A program made the translations under genes and the position numbers. From Astrothelium macrocarpum (taxonomy: Eukaryota; Ascomycota; Dothideomycetes; Trypetheliales; Trypetheliaceae): a stretch of 41,224 nucleotides of DNA. Below are positions 10,991-21,579 of the stretch, in pieces. How positions within the stretch are numbered: position 1 is the first letter of the stretch; every line of letters begins with the position of its first letter. Location: NCBI GenBank assembly GCA_021030915.1, contig JAGEMR010000195.1, forward strand, positions 1 through 41,224. The letters are read 5' to 3'. The notes beneath the pieces were generated by a model. The model saw nothing but the letters and a program-made list of their open reading frames with translations. It did no database searches and was not told where the DNA came from.

Positions 10991-13900
10991 GTGTTGGTGG
11001 TGGGTTGCACGTAGGAGCTGGAGGGGAGATGGTTGGGCATACGCACATACGGTTGGGAATAGATTGTGGTTTTGGTTGTGGTTGTTGTCGTGATCGTGGT
11101 CGTGGTTGCATATGCGGAAGATGGATCCTGTGTGAGTGACAAGTTTGTTGGATTGAAAGTTCCGCTCTGTGAGGCGTTGGTTGACCGTCTGCACGATCAC
11201 GATCCATGAATTATTATTGTTAGACTGTAAATAGACTAGACCAAATTGTATGATAGACGTTGAGTGGTTCGCAAGATTCCATCTGTGGTAGCTGCTCGCC
11301 TGATTCACATTTTGGGGCATAAAATTGTTTGGAACGGGTCAACCTACATCTGCTACTAGGATCTTGTGATAGATCATCCGTACCTGGATTCTGCGTGAGT
11401 GAAAGAATTTGAGCCTGTATCAATTTGAGTGGCAATCTCATATTGCCACCTGGATCGAAGTTGTACTTCTGCGGCTACTGGTCCTCAACTGCACAGATAC
11501 TCCCAAGACTTCGCCCGACCTCCTTGTCGTGTCTCCGGATTACTGCGTATCGTATGAGCACATGCATCATTTCCGAATCCTGTACTTGCGTTGCTTTTCC
11601 TTTCCACATCGGGAGAGCATATAATATATTGTAGAGAATGAGGCCATGATCGACGGCTATCCGGCACCTCGCAAGCATCTGAAAATATCCTGTGATCCGA
11701 GGGGGGCTCTTGAATACCTAGGGAAATTAATCTATGCTTAATTAGAGGAAGCAGAGTTTTGAGCTAAAAAACTTTTGCGTTGCCTAGGTTTGAAGTTGAA
11801 TAAACTTTCAAGTGTTTGACGGACAACAGTTGCGTCAGATTCGCCCCATTGTGTAAAGTCATAATAGTCAAAGTAGTTGCCCCCGGTTGCTGGGATTCCT
11901 TGTTTGAGAAATATCTATAGAAGAGCTTACAATGATCCAAAGGTGGAGGGCCTCCAAAGACAATTTTACTACAACGCTTGAATATGGTTGGTACCAAGTA
12001 TCGAGAATGAGGAAGATTCCAAGTGTTGCACGTAGATAGGTTGGTCTGCGGTATGACTTGGCACTCATGGATTTGATCAGGTCCTTGAAGATTTTGGATT
12101 CTTTAATCATGCAAGTCATTGAGAATTGCATGAGTGAGGCAATATTGATTGGACTGAACATTAAGATGGCGGATGATCCTCACAGCATGGCGCGACTAAT
12201 GCTGCGTAGATAGGGATATTGCATAACGACCATGCCATGAAATTTTTTCTGTAGCAGGTATGTTTGTCCCGAGAATAGGGAAAGAGCAAGATAGGATCAA
12301 GAGTATGCAGAGGTCAAGTGGCGTAGTGGTTGCTATAGATAAGGGACTCGAAAATTGGTGGTTCTCTGCAGTAAGGGGGTCTCCACAGCACTTGCGAGCA
12401 TAGAGATAGGAGAGAAGTTTGATAATAGACGTGTAACCGCGAACCCGGTCAGAAGATCCGAGGATACAACTCGGTTTCAACCGAATGGTGCATTTTGGCA
12501 ATGGGCTCGAAATTGACCATGATCCATGCAATCTCGACGTTCATCGAGCATGGACGCTAGATGCTGGCGCTTTTCCTGGTGAAAGCATAGCATGAATCAT
12601 GGAGAAAAGTTTACCTCATCCGGGGTAAAAAGGTCCTCCTCCGCTTACGTAGCGCTTGCGGGATTAAATGCAAGATTTGGGTGAGACGATGGTTAGACTA
12701 TGCCAGAGGTAGATGGTTGCATCCACCGGGACAGGTTGGAGTCTGGCCAGGATAATGATAAGACGGCGTCCTGTCCCGACTCCGGCTTCCACTGCGGAGG
12801 CGGCGGATTTCCTCATGACACCATGCCTGGCTGGATGGCGATTGCGGAGGACATTGAGATTCGTTCATCCAGGCGAGCGGTCTGGGGAGGACATGGAATT
12901 TCGTCATATAGCAGTCGTGTCGACAATAGGGCCGAGTGGCGGATATGCGTGCCTATCTTGGCCATGTCTATGGAGGCTGCAGCTGGGCCCCGGCGGATTC
13001 TGGCTGGCGGTGGTGAGCCACGCGCTCTTCGTCAGCAGGCTTCCCTGCTGTGCTCCCCGCATTCTGCGAGCCAACGGTGACTTCACGCGTCATTCTGCGA
13101 CATCGTTCTACCCTTCGCTTCCAACACTCGATTGCGAGATGAAATCATCGTTGGCCCGCCGTTGGGACGCGCTAGGCTGACACCGGGGCGTCACGACTGG
13201 TCCTGAACGCGCTGAGCATCCACCGCCCTGGGTCACCGCCATGGACGAAGAGGTCAAAAGGGCACGGAAATTAGGTAACCGCAATCCACTGTTGACGAAC
13301 CTGCACACAATCACGGCTCTTGCGTTTGAGCCTCGTTTGTGCATCTCCTGCTTTCTCCGCCAGCTGGCTGCTCCCATCTGCCGCACTTGGCGGCGTCTGT
13401 CACGCCCTGACTGTGCCTTGGTGGGAGCAAACATAAGCTGGCCAGTCCGCTCGGTTTCGATTCGGTTTGTCCGAACACATGAGATTTTCCGCGAGTGTCA
13501 CTGGATGTGCTGAAGCTGTGAGGCGCGGCGGCGCTTCCGACCAATGACCTGCATAAGCGGCTGCATGTCCCTGCCTGATCGGGAACTTGCCTGTGGTATT
13601 AGATATCAACTCACTGCGCTGCCCATCATTAAACTTTGCTGTGTTTGTCTGGAGATACACGGCCACACTCTGGACCCACTGTTTTCCTGACATTCCCAGG
13701 TTTGTCTCTCAAGTTGCGGGGAAACACGTGGTTTCCAGAAGCTTCTTGGTGAGTAAATTGCTTATCACTAGCTACACTCGATTTCAAAACGCATGGACCT
13801 CGAGAAGCAATTACTTTGACTAAAATAAAACCCGGGATTGGCAACGACATTTGGTCAGCTGACCACTTGCACAGCAATCTGCCAAAATTTGACATTCTGA

Positions 13901-14139
13901 TGTCTGCGGTGTCTGCAGCCACCTAGCCCAAAAGACCATCAGATCTACACACGTACCTTATCAAACTTTATCTGATCTCTTGTCCCGATCTTCAGAGAAC
14001 CGGATAGTGAACAGCTTTCCTATTGAGGACAGTCCCTTCGGGACGCCTCGATATTTCGAGAGCGATATCGACCCAGCGTATTCTACCACCTGATTTATCC
14101 TCTTAACTCCAACTACTTACAGTCTTTACCGGGTTCGAA
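10991..14139. other. 3.1-kb stretch with no recognisable gene
   Basis: The first 70 bases continue the G-rich skew of the kinase gene's end (3' untranslated). From 11.1 to 12.6 kb the sequence is moderately AT-rich, with short unrelated open frames on both strands. From 12.66 to 13.45 kb it is richer in GC and open in several overlapping frames on both strands (for example 12713-13180 plus and 13108-13434 minus), none with a motif I recognise. No tRNA, repeat or splice-connected gene was found. The last 200 bp are the probable nmrA promoter. Confidence 0.5.
13958..13973 (-). promoter_or_regulatory. Paired GATA-factor sites upstream of nmrA
   Basis: Two HGATAR-type sites read on the minus strand: TGATAA (13958-13963) and AGATAA (13968-13973), spaced 10 bp apart, one helical turn. 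They lie about 170 bp upstream of the nmrA start. Such sites bind the AreA/NIT2 family of nitrogen regulators. Function here is inferred from the motif only. Confidence 0.35.
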
Positions 14140-15700
14140 ATGACGGGCCAGATTGTTGTGACAGTAAACAGCACCGGTCGTCAAGCTGCCAGCTTCATTC
14201 GTGTAGCTTCAGCAGTGGGATGGCACGTACGTGCTCAAGTGAGGACCAAAATTGGATTGGTTGCCGAGGAGCTGGAGAACCTACCGAACGTTACGCTCTT
14301 CGAAGGACCGCTGGAGCAACCAGGATTGATCCAGGAACTCTTTCAGGGCGCTCAGCTTGCTTTCATCAACACCACCCACTGGGGAGACGAAGTGGCTGTT
14401 GGGCGAGCCATTGCTGACGCTGCCAAGCGTGCTCGCATTAGGCACTTTATCTACAGCAGCATGCCAGATCATTCCATCTATGGAATGGGTTGGACTGCAC
14501 TTCCGCTCTGGGCTAACAAGTTTACCATTGAAAACTATATCCGACAGATTGGCCTTCCAGCAACCTTTGTGTACTGTGGCATCTACAATAATAACTTTAC
14601 CAGTTTACCGTTTCCCTTATTCCGTATGGAACTACAATCAGACCAGAAGAGCTTTGTATGGCAGGCACCGTTTGCGCCCGACGAACCCCTGCCTTGGCTT
14701 GACGCAGAGCATGATGTTGGACCAGCTATTCTGCAAATCTTTAAGCAAGGAATTCGGCGATGGGGCGGTCATAGGTGGGTTCTCCCTCCATGATTATCGC
14801 AAGTTCCACATTCTTTCCAAGATGTTATCGCAACTATTTCCTTTTCCACAGTCTGATTATTCGGTCTTATTGTCTTGATTTCCGTTATCGTCTACCTGTC
14901 AGCGAACTCTCTTTTTCTTGAATGTCAGAAATACTACATAGCCAATTCAGAAATCCATTAAATCAATATGCATTTTCTGCCGGGCCAACTTCTCCAACGT
15001 TGGCCAAGTCCCCATCCTCCATTATCCATCTGCACCATTCATCAATGCACCACTCACCAATGCACCACTCACCAATGCACAATTCACCCATTCACCGCTC
15101 CCCCCATCCACCTCTCCCTCATTCACGACTCACTCGTACTTGACTATTATCCCACCACCCAACTAACATCCCATCCTCACCTCCAGAATCCCCCTGGCCT
15201 TCGAAAAGCTCTCTCCCAACCAAGTCTGCGCGCTCTTCTCGCGCGCCCTCAACCTCCGCGTCACCTACATCCGCGGACCCATCGACATTCTCGTCCCCGT
15301 GCCCTCGGGCTACCGCGAACACCTCGCGATCCTCTCCGACACCCTCGGCGCACGCTCTGCACCCTACTTCGGCCCGGAACTCGATCGCCCATCGTACCCC
15401 GCCGAAGCTGAAAGCCTCTGGGAAGGGTGTCGCGGCATCGAGGAGTATGCCCGAGAAGTGTTTCCGCTGGAGGAAGCTGCGAATGGACTGCGCTGGATGC
15501 TGCTGGATGATGAGGAAGGTGGTGAGGGCGAGGATGGCGAGGTCGGGGACGGTGGGGTGAGGGCGGAGGCGGAGAATATTGCGAATGGGATTGCGGAGGG
15601 GCGACCGGTGACGCCGGGGGGAGAGGGGGCGGGGGATGGGTCGGCGAGGATGGGGACGAAAGGGACGGAGAGTCAGGGGTTTTTTGTGGGGAATTGTTGA
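14140..15700 (+). CDS. nmrA: Nitrogen metabolite repression regulator NmrA
   Basis: Two exons (14140-14774, 15187-15700) give 382 residues. NmrA is an NAD(P)-binding, short-chain-dehydrogenase-like corepressor that binds the GATA activator AreA/NIT2 and blocks it when ammonium or glutamine is plentiful. The start MTGQIVVTVNSTGRQAAS carries the family's N-terminal nucleotide-binding segment. YSSMPDHS, ENYIRQIGLPATFVY and PLPWLDAEHDVGPA are diagnostic family blocks in exon 1. Exon 2 supplies IPLAFEKLSP, VTYIRGPIDI and EEYAREVFPLEEAANGLRWM. The tail after residue 320 is Gly/Glu-rich and species-specific. The intron of 412 nt is far longer than the others here, and its donor is GTGGGT. Exon 1 has mixed codon endings, while exon 2 is strongly C-ending and then G-rich. 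Confidence 0.92.
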
Positions 15701-15725
15701 TGTTGGCGGAGAGGAGGGAAGGTCT
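15001..15725. other. GC-skew island 3 (nmrA intron and exon 2)
   Basis: By hand count the plus strand has C 32, G 3 over 15061-15120 (intron) and C 6, G 34 over 15541-15600. The switch is near 15,420. Confidence 0.75.
15043..15087 (+). repeat. 15-bp minisatellite inside the nmrA intron
   Basis: Three head-to-tail 15-bp units (CAATGCACCACTCAC twice, then CAATGCACAATTCAC) lie in the C-rich part of the 412-nt intron. Related degenerate copies flank them. Slippage here may explain the unusual intron length. Confidence 0.8.
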
Positions 15726-16075
15726 GTGGGCGTTTGCATGGGAGCCGTGGGGAATTGGAAGTGATTGCTTTTTGTTTTCGAGCTGGGCGTTGCATAGTTT
15801 GTTTCGGCGGGAACACAGGGCAAAGGAAGGTAAATGGTGGAGTGCAGGGCAAAAGTTATGATTTATTGATGGTTTAGCTAATTGATACGGAAAATGAAAC
15901 CAAGAACGAGACAATTTCGATTGATGAAAAATTTCATGGCCGTACTCCAAGCTTGCGCTGCAAAATTTCAACGTTCCTATGCGCCTGTTCATGCATGAAC
16001 CACATTCGCCGCGGTAAGTATACAAGAGAAGCCCTCCTCATCGTTGATACCTTGGATTTCGTAAAAAAAGACCGT
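15701..16075. other. Intergenic, convergent 3' ends
   Basis: The nmrA and small secreted protein genes converge here. The first 50 bases stay G-rich (nmrA 3' untranslated region). I see no gene. Confidence 0.5.
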
Positions 16076-16701
16076 TCACTTTTCTTCCTTTGCGATTGGT
16101 TCAGTATCGAGAGGCACTCCCTCAGGAGTCTTTGCGGCCACGACCGTGCTTGGATTGCCGGGTGGGGCAATGCAGCCTTTACAGCCTTCAGCGTCTTCAA
16201 GATTCCAATATCCACAAAAGGATGTATTGCTTGCAAGAATGTCTTCTTGCCTGAAAGGATTCAGAATCTTGGAAATCTTGCCACTGTATGTTTGTAGACT
16301 TTTGTTAGTCTTTGAGCAACGAATGAGAGCGAATAAGATGATAAACGTACGACTCTTGGTACTGCTCAGTAGTAGATGCTACTTAGGGGCAGATACGAAC
16401 TGCATGAGGGTTCAGAATGCAGAGCCTGCGTGAGAGAGCAGAGGCCGGTGCCGTCACGTTCTTGGCAAGGTCGGGAGAGACAGCGATCGTGTTGTATACG
16501 TGCGGCGGAGTCTGCTCAGGCGTGGCAGGCCTAATTCTGTCAAGATCATTTAGCGAAAAGAGCTATAGAGAGAATGACTTCGCAATCAAGGATGGAAATA
16601 ACATACACGCCATTTGTCCGGGCAATAGGCGCGGCGGCGACGTGAAGAGCAGGAACGCATGCCAGAAGGACGAGCACAGCAGTGGAAAACAAAGGTGCCA
16701 T
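16076..16701 (-). CDS. Small secreted protein, tentative four-exon model
   Basis: The ATG at 16701 opens a classic signal peptide (MAPLFSTAVLVLLACVPALH) with a likely cleavage after AAA, near residue 24. My best model has exons 16607-16701, 16458-16536, 16383-16399 (17 nt) and 16076-16283, giving 132 residues. The last exon is a clean 68-codon frame with three Cys (SFCGYWNLEDAEGCKGCIAPP) and a charged end (EPIAKEEK). Reading straight through exon 2 instead hits TAA at 16383-16385 and gives an 82-residue product. I recognise no family. The signal peptide and last exon are well supported, while the middle splice sites are uncertain. A secreted effector-like or cell-surface role is only a guess from size and signal. 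Confidence 0.5.
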
Positions 16702-18091
16702 TTCGAACGAGACGAGTGCGGATAGAAGACTTGAAAGGGTTTCGGGCGAATTTTGCGTCAATGGTACACAGTGTAGCTAGCAAAGGAGAGAATGAAGCTC
16801 TTTAAATAAGAAAGCAGAAGGCATATTCACCATGGTACTGATGAAAGTTGCAATCAACAAAAAATATATGACTAAAAGCGTCGTAACAAAGATGATTAAT
16901 AGAGACTTCTTTTATTGGTCATTTTGAATTTTGGTGTGTTCGAGTATTCTCCGTCCCAACTGTGGTATGGTTTGGGCTGCAAGTAAACCTGTTTTTGCCT
17001 GGCGAACCAACAAAGTTGGTGAATGGCTGTGCGATGTTGAAGGGTACGAGGACATTGTCAGACGCGTAAACGGCAGGAAATTGCAGACGAAAAGGGCAAC
17101 GACGACGGTGTTGGGACTCTGCATAGTAAAGCTACCAGGTCATGTCATGTCAACATCAAACGGTAATCCCATCTTTCCGTTAGAGCAAAGCCATGTCCTT
17201 GGACGCCTCCTCTAATTAGCTGCAAGAGCCTAGTGTAGCTTTCAACCATTCGCTCTGAATAGACCACTCACGGCACACGCCCAGCGTTTCTTATGAAATG
17301 CCACGCATGGATATCACGTGGTGGCAGACTTGAGCCTCTCCTCCGAGGCTATCTGTCACGAGGTAGATAACAATGATACGAAGTGGTTATCGTGAGGTGT
17401 AGTTTGTTGAAGTCGGGTGCCGTCGGCGGCGCTTGCATTTCGGCTTCGTCAGTCGCATCATCATCGCTACCACCGACCACCTGCCTCAACCTCCCTCCTC
17501 CGCCATATCGGTCATGTAGTCAGCCTTCAGCTCCGAGAAGCTCGACTGGTTCCATTCAAACTTTGTCCACTTCTTTCTATGCCTCAATATTCTTTACTCC
17601 TTACTACATCACCTGGCTTTGATCTCTATAACTTGCACTCTTTGGCGTCATATCCACGGCGGTTACCCGTTCTTCTTACATTACCCTTCTTATCATACCT
17701 CTGATTGCAAGCTCAGCTCCTACGCTAGCTGGCAAACAAGGTCTCGGGACTCTCCAACGGAGAGTAGCCCCGAGTATTTAACCTTCTGCCGAGGCCTTTC
17801 GTCCTGGCAAACAACAGTTCCCCCAACCAACCCTCCCCATCCACTTCCGACCACCCAGACGCTCCGAATCTTTCCCAACCACCTACAACACCAGACATCT
17901 CAGCACCATCGCAACACCTCCAAGGACCCATCCTAGCAGCAGAAGCAACTTCCAACGACCCCGTCGATCTTCCTCGGAAGCGGCGCCGCCGCGCTTCTAG
18001 CTCATCCGCAATATCGGATTCTGACCAAAGTCACACTGGAGGCAGGTCCTCCACTCATCCAAAAAGGCGGAGAACTACCGCTGCTCCGACC
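16702..18091. other. Divergent intergenic region and likely GID7 5' leader
   Basis: It contains the promoters of the small secreted protein gene and GID7. An open frame at 16931-17215 has no recognisable content. A CACGTG-like site is at 17315-17320. From 17767 to 18091 the GID7 frame is open and codes for Ser/Pro-rich sequence with a basic PRKRRRR cluster but no ATG, so an upstream coding exon is possible. Confidence 0.5.
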
Positions 18092-20296
18092 ATGAGACCT
18101 GATCACGATCCATCCAAGACCAATACACCCTCGAGGCCCTTCTCCAACCGCTCGTCAAATGGCTCGTCGAATGGTACCGCACTCTCCCCCACGCTAAAGA
18201 CGTCACCCTCGAATTACACGAATGGTTCACATGAAAAAAGCGAAAGCAACGGCTACACTAATGGTGTGGGAAGACCGACAGGAAGCTTTTTTGGTCATGA
18301 TAGGGAAGAAGTGACCAGAATTCTCATACAAAGCCTTCAAGATCTCGGCTATCAAAGTGCTGCACAACAGCTGAGCAAAGAAAGTGGCCATGAACTAGAA
18401 GGTCCATCCGTAGCAGCCTTTAGGAGCGCCGTTTTGCAAGGCGATTGGGCAGAAGCCGAAGCATTCTTGATGAATAGCATAGAACAGAACTCGCCAGAAA
18501 CGTCACGTGCAGGAAATGCGACAGGAAACGGGGCAAGTACTGGCCGTGGCACCCGTCTCAGTGCTTCCGCTTCAGGAGAAGGTCAACATTTTTCTCAAGC
18601 TGGTAGCTTGATCCTTTCAGAAAACGTCACAAAAGATGAACTGCTATTTCTCACGCGACAACAAAAATATCTTGAGCTGCTCGAAGAAAGAGACCTCGGA
18701 GCGGCCCTCATGGTTCTAAGGCAAGAGTTGACGCCATACAGCTCGAATACTAGCCGGTTACATGCATTATCAAGCTTGATGATGTGCGAATCAGCGGCAG
18801 ATCTTCGAAGTCAAGCACAGTGGGATGGTTCGGAAGGACAGTCAAGGAGTCAACTGCTCTCAGACCTGTCAAGATCAATATCTCCCTCCGTCATGATCCC
18901 GGAGCACCGTCTTGCCGTACTTTTTGATCAGATCAAAGACAGCCAAATCGCCCAATGCAAATATCACAACAGTGCCGACTCACCTTCGCTCTATCTTGAC
19001 CATACCTGCAGCCGTGATGACTTTCCACTCGTCACTGCTGAGGTCCTGAGGGGTCAACAGGACGAAATCTGGTCACTACAATTTTCTCATGATGGTAATA
19101 TGCTTGCGACTGCAAGTAAAGACAGCACAATTTTAATCTACGAAACATTGACATTCAAAGTCGTCCATAGTCTGGCCGACCATAACGAGGGTGGTGTTGG
19201 CTATGTATGTTGGAGTCCAGATGACACCAAGCTGGTCAGCTGTGGTCAAGATAAATCTGCACGCGTTTGGGATACGCAAGTAAGTCACCTATCAATTTTG
19301 GTAGCAAAAACAATTCCCCCGAGATCGTCCTTTTTTGGGGGTTTGATAGTGAGACCGAGCTTTCACTCATTCTTTGTACTATATTCTCATCCTAACTGCG
19401 TCCTAGACCGGAAATTGTATTCTCGAACTAAACAGCTTCACTGAGCCCGTGACAACAGCTGCATGGTCGCCTGACGGGCAACACGTTATTCTGGGATCCA
19501 TTGGGACAGATTTGCCAATTAGTATCTGGAATATGAAACGCGAGCTTATCCACAAATGGTGCGAAGAAACCGGACACAAAATTCGTGTGCACGACATTGC
19601 CATTACACCGGACGGCAGTCGACTCTTCGCCATTGAGTTGGATGATCGCATCTTCGTATTCGATTACTGGAATCGCAGCCAAATTGCGCAGTGGTCCATG
19701 GGCGTGAGGATGACGTGTATCAATGTCAGCAATGACGGGAAACATGTCTTAGTGAACATGAAAGACAATAGAGTAGTAATGCTGGATGTTGATACTGGTG
19801 AGACTGTCCAGACATTTCCAGGTCAAAAACAGTCAATTCACATGATCCGGAGCTGTTTTGGTGGTGCTGGTGAGGGTCTCATTGCTAGTGGTAGCGAAGG
19901 TACTTTCAAAACCCTCCGAGTGATTCATCATCGAGATTGATTACTAACATGATGATTTTAGACTCGAAAGTCTACATCTGGCGTCGTAGAACTGGTAATC
20001 TTATCGAAAAGCTCGAGGGTCATGAAAAGCTTTCTGGTCCAGACTCAACAGGATTTGTGAATGCCGTCGCATGGCATCCCCATGAACCCGGCATATTTGC
20101 GTCTGCTGGCGACGATCATACAGTGCGAATGTATGTAACTAATCTTCCAACTCTAGTCTCAGGTGTGCAACAAAGACTAACAAAATGCAGATGGACATCC
20201 TCCGAAGCGCTGGCAACCAGGCCACGGTTTAAAGCTCCCAATGATCCATGGCGGCCTTGGCAAAGCCATTCATACAACGGAGGCCTTAGTCGGTAG
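18092..20296 (+). CDS. GID7: GID/CTLH ubiquitin ligase subunit Gid7 (WDR26 orthologue)
   Basis: Exons 18092-19279, 19407-19899, 19962-20130 and 20191-20296 give 651 residues from the first in-frame ATG. Gid7/WDR26 is a scaffold and substrate-adaptor subunit of the GID/CTLH E3 ligase, which in yeast degrades gluconeogenic enzymes when glucose returns. Domain order is the family's own: LisH (about 72-104, VTRILIQSLQDLGYQSAA), CTLH (about 107-225, AAFRSAVLQGDWAEAEAFL), then WD40 repeats from about residue 313 (EIWSLQFSHDGNMLATASKD; ARVWDT; VYIWRRRTG; and VRIW formed across the last intron). The N-terminal 65 residues are Ser/Asn-rich. The frame is open 325 bp further upstream without an ATG, so the true start may lie in an earlier exon. 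Confidence 0.9.
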
Positions 20297-20474
20297 CCTC
20301 CATATCACATCTGCATCCAAATTGCAAAAATCTTTTTTAATGCTATAGAATTATCTGCATGAGAATCTTTTCCGACATTAGACTGACGGTTTGCAAGCAA
20401 TCTCGGATATCCGCCGCGCAGTCCGCATTGCCTACGAACACACCGTTAGGAGCAGGAATATAGAGCGAGACGAT

Positions 20475-20813
20475 GCCCAAAATGAACAACCTGCACAGAA
20501 CAGACAATCAGCACAGAACGGACAATCTGTACAAAATGGACACATCGCACAGAATGGACACTCTGTTCAAAATGGACACATCTTGGCAAATGCAATGCCT
20601 ATACGTAATCGGCACGATTTCAGATATTGGTTGCTTACACACCGTGGGCATACTCTCAGAAATAGACTGCCTGCACACCATGGGTACAATTTCGCAAATG
20701 GGGTACCTACACATTACGGGCACACTTTCGGAACTCGAGTACCTGTACATCACGTGCACGCTTTCGGAAATGAATTGCCTGCACAAAATGGGCACAGGTT
20801 CGGAAATGGACTT
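20475..20813 (+). repeat. Minisatellite with 18-bp then 36-bp units
   Basis: Six 18-bp units (20475-20582, type GCACAGAATGGACACTCT) are followed, after a 51-bp spacer, by five 36-bp units (20634-20813). The units are multiples of three, so long frames stay open on both strands: two on plus (20391-20900 and 20473-20910) and one on minus (20508-20831). In one plus frame the units translate as AQNGHS/VQNGHI hexapeptides and then dodecapeptides of type PAHHGYNFANGV. Whether any frame is expressed is unknown. No linked exon was found. Confidence 0.75.
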
Positions 20814-21579
20814 CCTACGCCTGACAATCAATCAAGTTCGTCTACACAAGTGTCTGATCGATCGAGTCCATCTGCATGGCATTCTGGCGAAGAATCGTAA
20901 CATCCATTAGGCGTTTTTGGTAACATTGGGCATCTCCCATCGCATTGGTTCGGGGTCGTGGTGTTTACTACCAATTAGATTGTGTACGGTGAATGTCGCT
21001 TCAATGGCTTTCAACATACGGTAGCAGGCTCTCAAGGCGAAAGAGATGGGCTGAGTGGTGTTTAGTTTATTCTACAACAAACCCATGAACGGAGAAAGGG
21101 CTTTATATGGCGTGAACGTATGAGAGTGGCGTAAAGGTAGCACCAATGCATAACCTAGAACTGCGTAGATAGAACAGGCTGAGGAGCTTTCCGACGCATC
21201 TTGGATAGCATGTATATTGCTCTAGTCGAAGGCTATAATACAATCGACGAGCATTCCTCCCATAAGATATAAAACACGAAAATGCCATCTGGGCACCCCT
21301 CAAGCAAATTCCCTCTCATAATCTCATGCCAAATCGTCCTCCCAAAATCCTATAATCATTAAAGACATGAAAAGAACACCCAAGCACCCCCCAGTGGAAT
21401 CCCCCAAGAATTCAACCCAATCCTCCAGTCAGACTCGCACAACCACAAAAAGAAACACGAAAAATCATCCCAGGCAACCCCCTAGTGATTTCTCCTCTCA
21501 ATTTCAACTCCCCCCCCCCTCCCCCGAAATGTTCCCTCCTCCTCCAAGCCCCCCCTCCCACCAAGGTCCCCCCCCAAAT
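20814..21579. other. Intergenic region with C-rich tract
   Basis: It lies between the minisatellite and the stop of the chromodomain gene. From about 21,370 it becomes very C-rich on the plus strand (a run of ten C at 21510-21519), the 3' untranslated part of the minus-strand gene and the left arm of a skew island. I see no gene. Confidence 0.5.

Larger units (their letters stand above)
10200..11060. other. GC-skew island 2 (3' end of kinase gene)
   Basis: By hand count the plus strand has C 32, G 4 over 10381-10440 and C 4, G 36 over 10801-10860. The G-rich arm runs past the stop codon. Confidence 0.75.

Noticed and set aside
10526..11320. 264-codon minus-strand frame opposite the kinase tail
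   Set aside because: It is the shadow of the kinase coding region and skew island, low in complexity, with no motif.
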